Made by a program: the position numbers and the translations under genes | The notes under the pieces: model-generated | The model's input: only the letters and a program-made list of their open reading frames with translations | The model's database searches: none | What the model was told of the DNA's origin: nothing | NCBI GenBank assembly: GCA_914767715.1 | Contig: OU612070.1 | Location: forward strand, 4,295,501-4,359,500 | Direction of reading: 5' to 3' | DNA from: Membranipora membranacea | Lineage: Eukaryota > Bryozoa > Gymnolaemata > Cheilostomatida > Membraniporidae | DNA: 64,000 nucleotides | In this document: positions 36,802-50,448 of the stretch, one piece after another | How positions within the stretch are numbered: the first letter of the stretch is position 1 | Layout of the letters: each line of letters starts with the position of its first letter

Positions 36802-37752
36802 ATGCAGGGACATAGTCTAAAAAAAAGGGTTGTGAGCAAAAGTCCAAGGCGAGTCAACATTGTCACCAGGAGGGGTGCTGTAAGCTCCTCGGACGATACC
36901 GATTCAGACATGGAGTATTCAGTTATAGCAAGTTAAGGCCACTCTCTTAAACATTCTAGGGTTGGCAGCGTATCCCTACCTCCCCTCAACTCCCTGTCAT
37001 CCCTCAACTCACTGTCTCTAGGACCACCATCACACAGCTTCCAGTAGTATAGTGATTATAGTGTTGTCTGATCATGAAATGTGTGCGACTCAGTTAGGTG
37101 GGGAGTTTTTTGTATTTTTAATTAGTTGAAGCTGATTTAAGTGCTTTGATTTGTTGGCAGTAAATAACTAGGCTTAACTCCATAAGGTCAGAGCGGATAA
37201 TGGATCCGGACCCCTAACCTATACCCTTGTATGTGATGAATTGCTGTCATGTCTCCTATTCTTCAATTCTGTTTTCCTTTTGTTTTTAAATGACTAATTA
37301 TGTTGCTATGGTGCTGAACTAATTGGGAGAAACATTCAATATTTCATTGTGTAACTGAAAGACATAATATGTGATGTGCTGTGATGGGGCAGTCCATAAA
37401 GTTACGTTTTTCTATCTTAGGGATTGAGTGGTGCTAAGAAGGGTCCGAGACCAACTCCAGGTCCAAGTGAGTAACATGATTTCTTTGATGGTGTATATAA
37501 GGAATGTTCATTTTCATCCATATAACAGAGAGGTTCACTTAGCTGACTTGTCTCATGATGTCTTTGATGCTGGAGGTCGATACAAGATGAACCAATATAC
37601 GCACTATGGGAAGTTGCGAAGCTCTACTGATGAGATATTGCTGTTGCAAGCAGAATTTGTGCTAATAAGTGTGATTTATCTTTTTACAGAACCATGTGCT
37701 TTGCCAAAATGTCAGCCACTTGACTGTGACGATAGTGTCGCGATACAATTGT
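36802..37752 (+). other. Possible exons of an unidentified plus-strand gene
   Basis: Three segments look coding. 36802-36920 can encode a basic stretch then an acidic one (SPRRVNIVTRRGAVSSSDDT, then DSDME), reminiscent of a nuclear protein. 37421-37467 is bounded by atcttag and gtgagt and encodes GLSGAKKGPRPTPGP. 37691-37752 is bounded by tttttacag and gtaagt and can encode PCALPKCQPLDCDDSVAI. The first-to-second junction needs a weak donor (tca/gttata), and the reading frame of the third is not fixed. No family recognised. Confidence 0.25.
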
Positions 37753-37769
37753 AAGTTCAGACAGGGTTG

Positions 37770-38983
37770 TGTGCAACTAAAATCTTATAAAATGAGCTCA
37801 TTTAGCTTCTCTGAATTTAACGACCTCTTGTTATGCAGATATATAGATGGTAATGGAGCTGGTGTGATTTGGTTTGTTTTGGTGTGTGTTCGTCTGAGTT
37901 GTCGAGGTGATTTGGTGCAACCTTGCCATCATTTGACCTGCATCCATAGCTTTCTTCAATCGCCATGACTCTATTTGACCATTCATTTGAATAAGTAGGA
38001 CAAAATGAGTAATTTAAACTGCATCCGCCACTATCATCAAAACTCATGACACTATCTTGACATAATCCTTAGTAGCCTTAGTGACCTTGCCAGCACCCTC
38101 ACCAATTTTTGAGTGACACACTCCTATACTAATGGTCATGGTTATAAAAATCGGAATGAAATGAAAGCTTGCAATTGATTTCGAAAACTGCAATGCAATC
38201 TTCCAAATGACAAAAGAGTTGCAACAAACAATCTTCTAGAATTCTATGATGAGTTTTGAATAAATCAAAACAGTTCTCATATTGTTATTATGAATCGCTA
38301 AAAGTATTTTTCCCCGTTCCTAACCGAAATAATGGACTCGCCAGACCTCTTGGAGCTAATACCACAAAAAGCCTAATCCGTCAATCAGTTCGTCTAAAGT
38401 CAATCATTTCTTCCCAAGAACAGCGGAGAAAAGTTTTTCTGGCTAGTCTATACTAATTATTTGAATGAGCATATACAATATGTACCAGTGCAGTATTGTA
38501 AACTGTCCCCCGCCTGAAGACAAACCCGGACACTTTACAATAAATTGTAAATTGTCCCGGAGACACTTTACGATAGGCCTATTGTAAACTGTCCCTCCCT
38601 GTTTCGCATACCTGAGGCATCTGGCTGATCTAAGTTACCTACTGTATACATCTGGTTGTACTAATAGTACCCTAATCCTATGGGAAATAGGCGAGTTTAT
38701 AGCCAGGTGTCCAATCACAGAAGGCAATCTCAAAAGTCTCAAGCTAACTCTGGCAAGGCCTTGAAATCTCTTGCAAGAGTCCTAGCAGTGTTTAACCAAT
38801 TTTCATAAGATTTCACTCAAGAAGTCTTGCAGCAGTTGCGCAATTATCTTACAACTTCTAACATCGTGATTCACAATTGATTGCAGAATCTCTGACACTT
38901 CATCAAAATTTAGCAACCGACATCTCGGCCCTATATGGTTCACAATTAATTTTTCTAAGATATTCTGTTGCAACTGTCCTGCA
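37770..38983. other. Intergenic DNA with short low-complexity repeats
   Basis: Contains repeated tgtaaa(c/t)tgtccc motifs at about 38497-38605 and several cttgcaaga/ttgcagcagttg-type words at 38750-38985. No gene seen. Confidence 0.4.
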
Positions 38984-40030
38984 ACAATCTTCAGACCTGG
39001 GTCCAAGTCATGGTAAGTCAAGTCATCTTCAAGTCAAGTCAATGTCACGACTTGACTTGACTTAACAAAATTATGACTTGACTTGACTTGACTTGATGTT
39101 GAAAACAAATAGACAACACTTGACTTGACTTGACTTAACGAAAAATTGACTTTGACTTGACTTGACTTGGGAGTTGTCCTGACTTTGGTCAAGTCAACAT
39201 GAGTCAATGTGTGAAATTTTATAACATAATGTAGAAAGAGATATAGGAAGGATAATCATAACTGAGAACCCCAACTCTGAAACCCCAACTCTGAAACCCC
39301 AACTCCGAAACAGAAAACCCAACTTCTCAGCTATGGGTAAGTAGTCAGAGTTCCTGCCTTACATAGTAGTTGTCTTCTCTTGTTGTCTTGTAATCAGTAA
39401 AATGAAAAATGTATCCCATGATGCAATATTAATATAGTCTGATCATATAGTGCAGGTTTATTCAGAAGACTGCTTGTATCATCATCAACATCATCATCAT
39501 CATCATCAGACAGAAATCCTTCTAGTCTAAGGATGTTTCACACTTTTTCTTTTTGTGCTTCTCACAACAGCAGAAGGCTGGACTTTCTTTTTTTGAAATT
39601 CACTTCCAAGCAATTCCATAACATACACCACCCATCGTGAACTAACTAAGTAACAATGCTGAATTGCGTACACACCCATACCTTCTTTCGCTTGTGGGGA
39701 GGGGAGCAAATCCCGATTAGTAGAGCAACTCCTGAGGACCTAACTAACTCCTCCACGGTTTGGAGTCACCCGGGATTGAAATAAATTCCGAGTTGATTTT
39801 CGCGGTTAATGAGCGTGACTTTGCCATGACTTGTAAGTCACCCATCTTTGACTTGACTTGACTTACAAAAATCATGACTTGACTTGACTTGACTTGATGG
39901 CGAAAAAAATAGACACCAATTGACTTGACTTGACTTGGTGTAAATGTGACTTGACTTGACTTGACTTAGCATCGACAATGACTTGACTTGACTTGACTTG
40001 CGATGACTTGGACCCAGGTCTGACAATCTT
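38984..40030. mobile_element. hAT-type miniature element, 1031 bp, with perfect 20-bp terminal repeats
   Basis: The element 38992-40022 has termini cagacctgggtccaagtcat and its exact reverse complement. It is flanked by acaatctt on both sides (38984-38991 and 40023-40030), an 8-bp target duplication typical of hAT transposition. Both subterminal regions (39010-39190 and 39835-40005) are filled with tandem aagtc/gactt pentamers, in inverted orientation between the ends. The centre holds a short accccaactctgaa repeat (39268-39320) and an (atc)n tract at 39480-39507. No transposase is encoded. Confidence 0.9.
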
Positions 40031-41454
40031 TGAATTCACCGCTGTCAGAGTTCTGAGATTGGCCTTGAGACACCCAAGACTACTGAGTTTTTTGTTGTTC
40101 AAAATTGCAGAAGTGTTGCAAGACCTTGCAAGACCAAAAATTTTGCAATATTGCTGCAACTGGGCACCAGGCTTTGCAAGCCTATATGGGCTGTAAAAAG
40201 CAACCATGTTAAATGATACTAAGTAAGACAGGCGAACAACCAGGAGAACAGGCAGTATCGATTCAAACTGTTCCTGATCATTCTCAACAACAAGAGTTTA
40301 AAATAGGCTGTAAACCATGTGAGAGTCAACAGTCTCCTGGAGGGGATGCCAGACATGTAAACCAGGATCAATGATGAATCAATAATAAATCTTATGTTGG
40401 TGTAGTTCGCAGTTAATTAAATTGGCAGATTTTTTTTATATCTTGAAACGCATCCTGTTGACCATGTATTTACAGGATGGAGGTGTCATCTGCAAATAAA
40501 TTTATCATTGGTCCCCAGATGTCACCGATTTCCTTAGTGGTGTTGGTTCAAATTTTTGCTTAAAATTAGTGATTTTTTTGATGATATAGTCACAGTAAAG
40601 AAGTTTCCGTAGGCTCTGGTCACATCAATTTTAACATAGACATTTTCCCATTAATTCGATGAAAAAGAAGTTTTTGAACTTAGTCTGAAAGAGTTTAAAT
40701 TTCTAAAAATGGAGAAGGCTGGACTGTTGGAAAGAGCACAGTTTATTGTCCAACAAATAATTTCTTAGATAATAAATTAAAGATGATGTGATCAAGACAG
40801 GTTTGGGTAGTTTTGATCATTTTAGGAAATGCAATATCAATATAGAGTTCAAATCCACCTGACAATAATATGAATTTAGAGAGTTTAGGAACATACCAAG
40901 GTCTGACCCTCTTGTTCAATAAGTCAACATACCTATACAATGAGACAATACTCACAAACTGTACTCAGACACCTTCTGTCCTTTCCAGGCACACAACATG
41001 CTACTCAATAGCCACTACACGCACATAAATACCTGCACCATCCTGTTTAGCTGAACAGCAATCCCTAGAAATATATTATTAGCTTTCGCAAAGTATGCCT
41101 GTTCATTCTCAAAGATGAGTTTCTCATTTAAACAAATAAAATTAAATTCATTTGTAAGCAGATAATGTCTTTATTTTCTCTAAGAATATACATATCTTAA
41201 TACGAAGCAGTTGAATCACAGTTGAACCTTATATCCATTCAGGGGAGGGGGTGTTCCAATATAAAAAAATATCTGAGTATTTTATATAATATTTTAAGGT
41301 TTTAAGATCAGCTAGCCTATCAATTTTGTTTCGGAAAAAGCCTTAATTTCCATGTGAGTGCACTTTTTGATTGATGAATTGAGAAATTGAAGTCATGTTT
41401 TTTTTTAATTGCCCTACGTTATGAAGCAGATCTCAAGTTTCTTATAGAAAGTAT
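40031..41454. other. Intergenic DNA, nothing recognised
   Basis: No supported gene, repeat or RNA. Open frames are short and lack splice context. Confidence 0.4.
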
Positions 41455-41711
41455 TTAGTAACGTAGAGGCGATTTGCAGTGTCTCTGTAGGCAAGGTCTT
41501 CCATCATTGTTGTGCTTTCGATTCATATTCATCAAAAAATGTGTTACTGTGAGCTTGACAACTATACTGCCACGCTTTGTTCTGTACGCATAGTCAACGT
41601 GCTCAATAAAGACAGGCATATTTACAAGAATATCAATAGCTTCAACTACCACTAGTCTATTTTCATGGTGATTAGTTGGCACATCCTGGACTGGTATGGT
41701 AATACACCTGT
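41455..41711 (-). other. Possible terminal coding exon of unknown gene
   Basis: An open frame of about 83 codons begins after a possible acceptor (ccaattacag) and ends in TAA. It includes NRLVVVEAIDILVNMPVFIE and a Lys/Arg/Cys-rich end. Composition looks protein-like rather than random, but no family was recognised and no upstream exon was found. Confidence 0.25.
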
Positions 41712-41959
41712 AATTGGGTGAAGGTCAACTTGTTGCACCCATCCTCCAAAATAAAATGAGGGGCCACTGAAAAAGTCTGACAACGAATTTTCAACCGATA
41801 GTCACCAATAAAGAAGAGAAAAAGCATACCATCATTTTGAGTGGTCTAGTTAAAGAATTGAGACAACCTGAAGCAGGCCTATTGAGGTGACAAGTCAACA
41901 TAGTTTGCATGTAAAGCAATGGGGAAATAAATAGAGGTGTTGGACCTATGGGTAATAAA

Positions 41960-43115
41960 AAATCAAAAGTCTCCTTCAAGAAAAGGAAATGGCTCCTGAA
42001 AACAATAATAAAGGGAAAACAAAAAAGATCAAGAACGATATAATAACCAAATAAAAGCTGCAAAAATACAATACAAAGACAAAATGCTATCAAAAATGTC
42101 CTCCAACATCAAAGAAGCATGGAAAGTGATCAAATCCGTGTCTAACCAAACCAAGCCTAGCAGCACCAGTTTTGACCTGATGGATGCCACACCGCAGAAT
42201 GAACTCTGTACCAGCCTAAATGAGTTCTTTACTAGATTCAATGATGGAGTGTTTTGAGAGAATTATCAAGGTCAAACTTTAACTTATGTTGATTTAGATG
42301 GCTTTCAGTTTGCTTTTAGGAAGAATTGTGGCACAAAAGACGCCTGTATAGGATTGATTTATTTTTTAAGGTCGCACTTGGAAAACCCATTTACTTATGC
42401 CAGAATCTTATTTGTGGATTTTACATCAGCATTCAACACTATTGTGCCAAATATTTTACAAGATAATCTAAAAGCTTTTGATGTCCAACACCAAGGAGTT
42501 AAAGACTTTAACTCATTTTAAAAACTTTAACTCCTTGCCCACACTACCTTCGATCTGTCATAATGTCATTTCTAGATGACATGCAGCAATATGTATGTAT
42601 CGATGACAAAAAACCTGATATTTTAAATTGTGATATAGGGTGTCCCTAAGGTTGTGTTCTATCCATGGAAAGATAAAACAGCGTTTTCATGCATTTTCAA
42701 GGTTTAACCATTTTTAAACCAGATATACATCAGAAAGACTATTTTGTCCAAAGCCTGATTAAGCCTGTTTTATCATACAACCTGGAACTTTGGTTTCACT
42801 CCACTACTAATAAACAGAAAGAAAAGCAGACTAAATTATTTCAGCAGAGAAATTATGACTTGGATATCAATTTTTATTTGGAGAATACTGTACATAAAAC
42901 TGCTACGAATTTTATTGCTGATCCTTCCCATGTCATGCATAGCTGCTATGAGACTTATCTTATTAATTTATATTGAAAGCCAAAGACGCGTAGGAACAGA
43001 TTTCTCAATAGTTTTGTCCCCATTAGTATTTGTGAATTAAATAACTGATGTTCCTTTGTTTTTGAATTCACAGAGACCGTCTAAATTTAATGTGTCCCTG
43101 ACATTATTGCCCAAA
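41960..43115 (+). mobile_element. Dead CR1/L2-like LINE, second copy
   Basis: Fragments of the reverse transcriptase are readable: FQFAFRKNCGTKDA (about 42305), ILFVDFTSAFNTIVPNILQ (about 42405), a CVLS remnant after a stop near 42645, LIKPVLSYNLELWFHSTT (about 42755), and the C-terminal RRNRFLNSFVPISICELNN (about 42985) in a third frame. A short duplication (gttaaagactttaactcatt, then aaaactttaactcct) at 42500-42535 and several frameshifts disable it. The finger and palm regions are partly deleted. Its 3' end runs directly into the tandem array. Confidence 0.82.
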
Positions 43116-46100
43116 TAAACTCTTTCATTATGAATTATGCTTTAAAAGTCAGCCTCCTCTTGAATAAACAGTATACTTGGAAGGCCACAGACTCAAGAAC
43201 AAGAGCATGTGATGATGAATCTGATATGATTGTGTGGAAGGATCACTCACTATATATCTAATCAATTGTGCAATAAGCTCTTTGTGACTTTTTTTTCTCT
43301 TTGCATGTTTGTCCAGCAGGCAAGTCACACACAAACCGGATTTATGTGGTTCAGAATTAATTTCAACTGGCATCTATTAAATTATGATTATTACATCAAA
43401 TATCATTACAATCAACTGCCTCCATTCTATTATAATACTAGAAATAGAACATCAATTAGTATTTTCCTCATAGCAACTAAAGGGAGAGCAAGATCGTGTA
43501 ATGTTATGACATATCACAGCTGGCTCTCACTTCTGACACAGGAAATAATAATGATGATTGCTCTTGTGATAATTGCATCTCCAGTGGCAGGAGGATGGCA
43601 TGTGATATTTGCTGGTACGTAGCAGTAACACATGGGAGTCCTTTGAGATCATGATTATGCAATTGTAAAGGCTTTTCTCATTCAAAATTTTCCATGTCCA
43701 TGTGGCAATACACCGATGAGCTGATTGTTTGAAAAAAATGCAGTCTGATAATTGGGTGAATCACCAAAGGTTACTCCGAGCCCTCAAACTAAGCCGGTAG
43801 AAAGAGTGTTTGTTTCCATTTTGATTGCTTGAATATTTATTAATTTTTTTAATTTATTATTTAACGTTTTCTAAAACAACTATTGATAAAAAGTCAACAT
43901 ACCGATGAACCACCTTATCACAGGGAATGATGACTAGGATACTGATTACAATTGAGTATATCAGCCATGTGATATAACTGGGAAGATACTCAAGCTTCAA
44001 GTCGGGTTAGTCGTCGTAATTTCAGAAACTCTCAAGAGAAACCACTGAGTTCTGCATACACAAACAATGTACGCTATTGGATATGTCCACATGAGATACA
44101 GAATAATATTTGCCCCAATCTGATATGTGTTGAAGAGCATCAAGCTCATAATTTGTTATGTAGTGTTATCATTCAAGAGTGCAAAAAATGACACAGGCTC
44201 TGTAATCTCTCTTGGAGTAGAAAGCAATCTGTCCCAAACCAAAATAAAGCCCAAAGGAAACCAAAAAAGTAGACACTATGAAACTTAGGGTGTTTGTTTT
44301 TTTGGTGCTGATCTTAGCACCAAGTGCTCTCAGTCCTTGCTCTGCTTCTCCAAAATCCCCATAATATTTTCTCAAGTCCCCACTTAGCGTTTGCAGCCAC
44401 AAAATGAATGCACGGATTTAGAGTACTATGTGTCATCCAGGCACAAGCTGCAATTTTCATCAACAATATTTCTCTGATCTTGTCTTGTTCAGAGTCCCAG
44501 GTCAGTACAAGCTTGGTGAGGAGGAAGAAAATCAGCACCATACAAGTGATGAAGTGACAAATAGTGAAAAATGTCTGAAGTTTTTGAGATTTAACCAGCT
44601 GTGCTCCTCTGCCAGAAATTATGCCGGCGACCAGCAGGGTGTACCTAATGTGGTAACGATAAGAAGATGTTTTCGATTAACTCACTCTCAATCCCCATTT
44701 TGATGATCGACTGTGACAGCAACAAGGCAGCATCAAATAAATTAAGGGCAGCAGTAAAATATGAGTTACGCAACAAGTCTAGACTAAAAATCAACTATTT
44801 CAACCACTTCTTCAACTCATACAATAATGATACTTCTTTTTTTCATTCAACTGCAATTATTAGTTATTTTCGAGTAGTCCCATTCTTTTACTGTGTATTT
44901 CTAACTCTCTAACACCAACCTGCCGGATATTAAGGTACTCTAACTCATTGCCGTGCATTTCAGTAAGCATGTTCAAAGTCAATGATGTTATGAGTATTGC
45001 ATGTTAAAGACTTACTGAAAAACATAGTCTTGTAGCCAGTTCTGCAGTAGTTTTGCAATTTTTTATACTGAACAAATTCATTTCACTTCAGTCATCAGTG
45101 CAAAAAGTGTACGATATTGTTCCCCTTCCCCCTTTTTCCAACTATGAGGCTTTTATGACTTTTTGATGTAGAAAACAAGACCAATGAGCTACCACTTTGA
45201 TATACTTTAAAAAACCTGTAAAGGCTCATTTCTAAACAAAGGCGATTAAATGATGTTATCCGTATGATAACGTAAATATATATTTATTTTTCTTCGGTGT
45301 GGAAAAAATCGATAATTGAAATTATTTGGAAGTGGAGGCTTATAATAGTGTGCTTGCACAGTACATTAATTTAACACACATGTGCTTTACATTTTTACAG
45401 TATAAAAACATTGAAATCTTTCATCCTGTTGGGTGATCTCAAAGGGGCAGAGGGATGCAGGCTTTTGACTTCAGTTCTTTAGTGTCATTTTATTTCAACT
45501 GTATTACTTGAGAACCTCTCTCCCACAAAATTAGTTAACCTTCATATATACATTGAAGCAATCTCGCAAGGTGTTGGAATGTCAACACAGTTGGGCGGAC
45601 AGTGTGTACTGGTTGGACATAAACAGATAGCAAAAGGTTTTTGATTGGCGGTCAGAAGAAATATTGGCTGATGGTAGTTGAATGACTGGTATTGAGGGAC
45701 AGACAGTTTCGTATGTTGGATGGGCAGATGGAAAAATCTCTTCGATTGGCGAGCAGAACAAACTATACTAAATATGCTGAATTATCGAGTGACGATTCAA
45801 GATTGACCCATATATTGATACCATGCAAGCACTTGCCAAAGTTCAAGTTCTTGATCATTTCTTTCTGTAAACAAGGTTTATTTGACTTGGGCTAAAATTA
45901 TAATTTACCTGCCTATGTTACATTTTTACAATTTATGTTCAGATTGCTTGCATTCAGATTCACTTTCCCCTACTGATCAGCCTTATCAGGCTTATCAACG
46001 GAATATTGATCTAATGATAGGCCTACATAGACACCAATATAAACACATAATTAAATATATTTATTTGTATTTGTATTGGGGCGTGAGTGATAATGACTTA

Positions 46101-46716
46101 CAGCTTAGTAAAGAAATAAAATCATCTGGTGATAATATCAGAGAAAAATCGTTAACTAATGACCTCGGAAAAATATAGAGTTGAACCATCTTGTCTGTTT
46201 TTGACTTGTGTAGTTATATGCGAACACTGTGTGAATACGTATTATGGTGAAAATTTTGAACGAGGAAAGCCTTCACAATTGCTCAAAGGACTCCCATGTA
46301 TTACTGCTACGTACCAGGAAATATCGCGTGCCATCCTCCTGCCACTGGAGATGCAATTATACACAAGAGCAATCATCATTATTATTTCTTGTGTCAGAAG
46401 TGAGAGCCAGCTGTGATATGTCATAAAATTACACGATCTTGCTCTCCCTTTAGTTGCTATGAGGAAAATACTAATTGATGTTCTATTTCTAGTATTATAA
46501 TTGAATGGAGGCAGTTGATTGTAATGATATTTGATGTAATAATCATAATTTAATAGATGCCAGTTGAAATTAATTCTGAACCACATAAATCCGGTTTGTG
46601 TGTGACTTGCCTGCTGGGCTGGTTTGTGTGATCATCAATTCATCATCAGTTCAGTCCCAGTTTTACTTCAGTGTCATTGTGTTCAACTTTCAACATTTTC
46701 AGCTCTGCTACAACAA

Positions 46717-46751
<35 letters not shown>

Positions 46752-46812
46752 AACTTTATTTTGGACAATACTCATTCGTTGAGAAGGCTTTACAAAAACT
46801 CGACTGTGGTTT
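43116..46812. repeat. Tandem array unit 1 of 4 (3697 bp)
   Basis: Composition of the unit: an inverted arm (43116-43695), about 70 bp of DNA without a counterpart, then 43769-46803 collinear with the segmental duplication at 18201-21086, then a 9-nt filler ctgtggttt that joins it to the next unit. The inverted arm is the reverse complement of about 46243-46617 in the same unit plus, further out, of 57893-58075. The units are head to tail. Confidence 0.93.
43903..44698 (-). pseudogene. Gustatory-receptor-like pseudogene, array unit 1
   Basis: This is the same exon-1 pseudogene as at 18338-19160, with an extra 13-nt deletion just before the YTLL region and a 1-nt frameshift at the WGLE/KYYG position. 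Readable pieces are LTKLVLTWDSEQDKIREILL, KYYGDFGEAEQGLRALGAKI and, at the preserved splice donor, the end of the exon. Exons 2 to 4 are absent. Confidence 0.87.
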
Positions 46813-47392
46813 TAAACTCTTTCATTATGAATTATGCTTTAAAAGTCAGCCTCCTCTTGAATAAACAGTATACTTGGAAGGCCACAGACTCAAGAACAAG
46901 AGCATGTGATGATGAATCTGATATGATTGTGTGGAAGGATCACTCACTATATATCTAATCAATTGTGCAATAAGCTCTTTGTGACTTTTTTTTCTCTTTG
47001 CATGTTTGTCCAGCAGGCAAGTCACACACAAACCGGATTTATGTGGTTCAGAATTAATTTCAACTGGCATCTATTAAATTATGATTATTACATCAAATAT
47101 CATTACAATCAACTGCCTCCATTCTATTATAATACTAGAAATAGAACATCAATTAGTATTTTCCTCATAGCAACTAAAGGGAGAGCAAGATCGTGTAATG
47201 TTATGACATATCACAGCTGGCTCTCACTTCTGACACAGGAAATAATAATGATGATTGCTCTTGTGATAATTGCATCTCCAGTGGCAGGAGGATGGCATGT
47301 GATATTTGCTGGTACGTAGCAGTAACACATGGGAGTCCTTTGAGATCATGATTATGCAATTGTAAAGGCTTTTCTCATTCAAAATTTTCCAT
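46243..47392. repeat. Interrupted palindrome across the unit 1/2 junction
   Basis: Arm 46243-46617 and arm 47011-47392 are inverted copies of each other (for example ggcaagtcacacacaaaccgg against ccggtttgtgtgtgacttgc), separated by about 390 bp including a (TA)n tract and the unit junction. The second arm keeps a short gatcatgattatg segment that the first has lost but that the older copy near 20560 retains. The same structure recurs at the other junctions, 3697 and 7394 bp further on. Confidence 0.88.
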
Positions 47393-50300
47393 GTCCATGT
47401 GGCAATACACCGATGAGCTGATTGTTTGAAAAAAATGCAGTCTGATAATTGGGTGAATCACCAAAGGTTACTCCGAGCCCTCAAACTAAGCCGGTAGAAA
47501 GAGTGTTTGTTTCCATTTTGATTGCTTGAATATTTATTAATTTTTTTAATTTATTATTTAACGTTTTCTAAAACAACTATTGATAAAAAGTCAACATACC
47601 GATGAACCACCTTATCACAGGGAATGATGACTAGGATACTGATTACAATTGAGTATATCAGCCATGTGATATAACTGGGAAGATACTCAAGCTTCAAGTT
47701 GGGTTAGTCGTCGTAATTTCAGAAACTCTCAAGAGAAACCACTGAGTTCTGCATACACAAACAATGTACGCTATTGGATATGTCCACATGAGATACAGAA
47801 TAATATTTGCCCCAATCTGATATGTGTTGAAGAGCATCAAGCTCATAATTTGTTATGTAGTGTTATCATTCAAGAGTGCAAAAAATGACACAGGCTCTGT
47901 AATCTCTCTTGGAGTAGAAAGCAATCTGTCCCAAACCAAAATAAAGCCCAAAGGAAACCAAAAAAGTAGACACTATGAAACTTAGGGTGTTTGTTTTTTT
48001 GGTGCTGATCTTAGCACCAAGTGCTCTCAGTCCTTGCTCTGCTTCTCCAAAATCCCCATAATATTTTCTCAAGTCCCCACTTAGCGTTTGCAGCCACAAA
48101 ATGAATGCACGGATTTAGAGTACTATGTGTCATCCAGGCACAAGCTGCAATTTTCATCAACAATATTTCTCTGATCTTGTCTTGTTCAGAGTCCCAGGTC
48201 AGTACAAGCTTGGTGAGGAGGAAGAAAATCAGCACCATACAAGTGATGAAGTGACAAATAGTGAAAAATGTCTGAAGTTTTTGAGATTTAACCAGCTGTG
48301 CTCCTCTGCCAGAAATTATGCCGGCGACCAGCAGGGTGTACCTAATGTGGTAACGATAAGAAGATGTTTTCGATTAACTCACTCTCAATCCCCATTTTGA
48401 TGATCGACTGTGACAGCAACAAGGCAGCATCAAATAAATTAAGGGCAGCAGTAAAATATGAGTTACGCAACAAGTCTAGACTAAAAATCAACTATTTCAA
48501 CCACTTCTTCAACTCATACAATAATGATACTTCTTTTTTTCATTCAACTGCAATTATTAGTTATTTTCGAGTAGTCCCATTCTTTTACTGTGTATTTCTA
48601 ACTCTCTAACACCAACCTGCCGGATATTAAGGTACTCTAACTCATTGCCGTGCATTTCAGTAAGCATGTTCAAAGTCAATGATGTTATGAGTATTGCATG
48701 TTAAAGACTTACTGAAAAACATAGTCTTGTAGCCAGTTCTGCAGTAGTTTTGCAATTTTTTATACTGAACAAATTCATTTCACTTCAGTCATCAGTGCAA
48801 AAAGTGTACGATATTGTTCCCCTTCCCCCTTTTTCCAACTATGAGGCTTTTATGACTTTTTGATGTAGAAAACAAGACCAATGAGCTACCACTTTGATAT
48901 ACTTTAAAAAACCTGTAAAGGCTCATTTCTAAACAAAGGCGATTAAATGATGTTATCCGTATGATAACGTAAATATATATTTATTTTTCTTCGGTGTGGA
49001 AAAAATCGATAATTGAAATTATTTGGAAGTGGAGGCTTATAATAGTGTGCTTGCACAGTACATTAATTTAACACACATGTGCTTTACATTTTTACAGTAT
49101 AAAAACATTGAAATCTTTCATCCTGTTGGGTGATCTCAAAGGGGCAGAGGGATGCAGGCTTTTGACTTCAGTTCTTTAGTGTCATTTTATTTCAACTGTA
49201 TTACTTGAGAACCTCTCTCCCACAAAATTAGTTAACCTTCATATATACATTGAAGCAATCTCGCAAGGTGTTGGAATGTCAACACAGTTGGGCGGACAGT
49301 GTGTACTGGTTGGACATAAACAGATAGCAAAAGGTTTTTGATTGGCGGTCAGAAGAAATATTGGCTGATGGTAGTTGAATGACTGGTATTGAGGGACAGA
49401 CAGTTTCGTATGTTGGATGGGCAGATGGAAAAATCTCTTCGATTGGCGAGCAGAACAAACTATACTAAATATGCTGAATTATCGAGTGACGATTCAAGAT
49501 TGACCCATATATTGATACCATGCAAGCACTTGCCAAAGTTCAAGTTCTTGATCATTTCTTTCTGTAAACAAGGTTTATTTGACTTGGGCTAAAATTATAA
49601 TTTACCTGCCTATGTTACATTTTTACAATTTATGTTCAGATTGCTTGCATTCAGATTCACTTTCCCCTACTGATCAGCCTTATCAGGCTTATCAACGGAA
49701 TATTGATCTAATGATAGGCCTACATAGACACCAATATAAACACATAATTAAATATATTTATTTGTATTTGTATTGGGGCGTGAGTGATAATGACTTACAG
49801 CTTAGTAAAGAAATAAAATCATCTGGTGATAATATCAGAGAAAAATCGTTAACTAATGACCTCGGAAAAATATAGAGTTGAACCATCTTGTCTGTTTTTG
49901 ACTTGTGTAGTTATATGCGAACACTGTGTGAATACGTATTATGGTGAAAATTTTGAACGAGGAAAGCCTTCACAATTGCTCAAAGGACTCCCATGTATTA
50001 CTGCTACGTACCAGCAAATATCGCGTGCCATCCTCCTGCCACTGGAGATGCAATTATACACAAGAGCAATCATCATTATTATTTCTTGTGTCAGAAGTGA
50101 GAGCCAGCTGTGATATGTCATAAAATTACACGATCTTGCTCTCCCTTTAGTTGCTATGAGGAAAATACTAATTGATGTTCTATTTCTAGTATTATAATTG
50201 AATGGAGGCAGTTGATTGTAATGATATTTGATGTAATAATCATAATTTAATAGATGCCAGTTGAAATTAATTCTGAACCACATAAATCCGGTTTGTGTGT

Positions 50301-50413
50301 GACTTGCCTGCTGGGCTGGTTTGTGTGATCATCAATTCATCATCAGTTCAGTCCCAGTTTTACTTCAGTGTCATTGTGTTCAACTTTCAACATTTTCAGC
50401 TCTGCTACAACAA

Positions 50414-50448
<35 letters not shown>

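Noticed and set aside
38992-40022. Interpretation of the gactt tracts as a telomere-like or simple satellite array.
   Set aside because: The tracts lie symmetrically inside a well-defined hAT element with target duplications, which explains them better.
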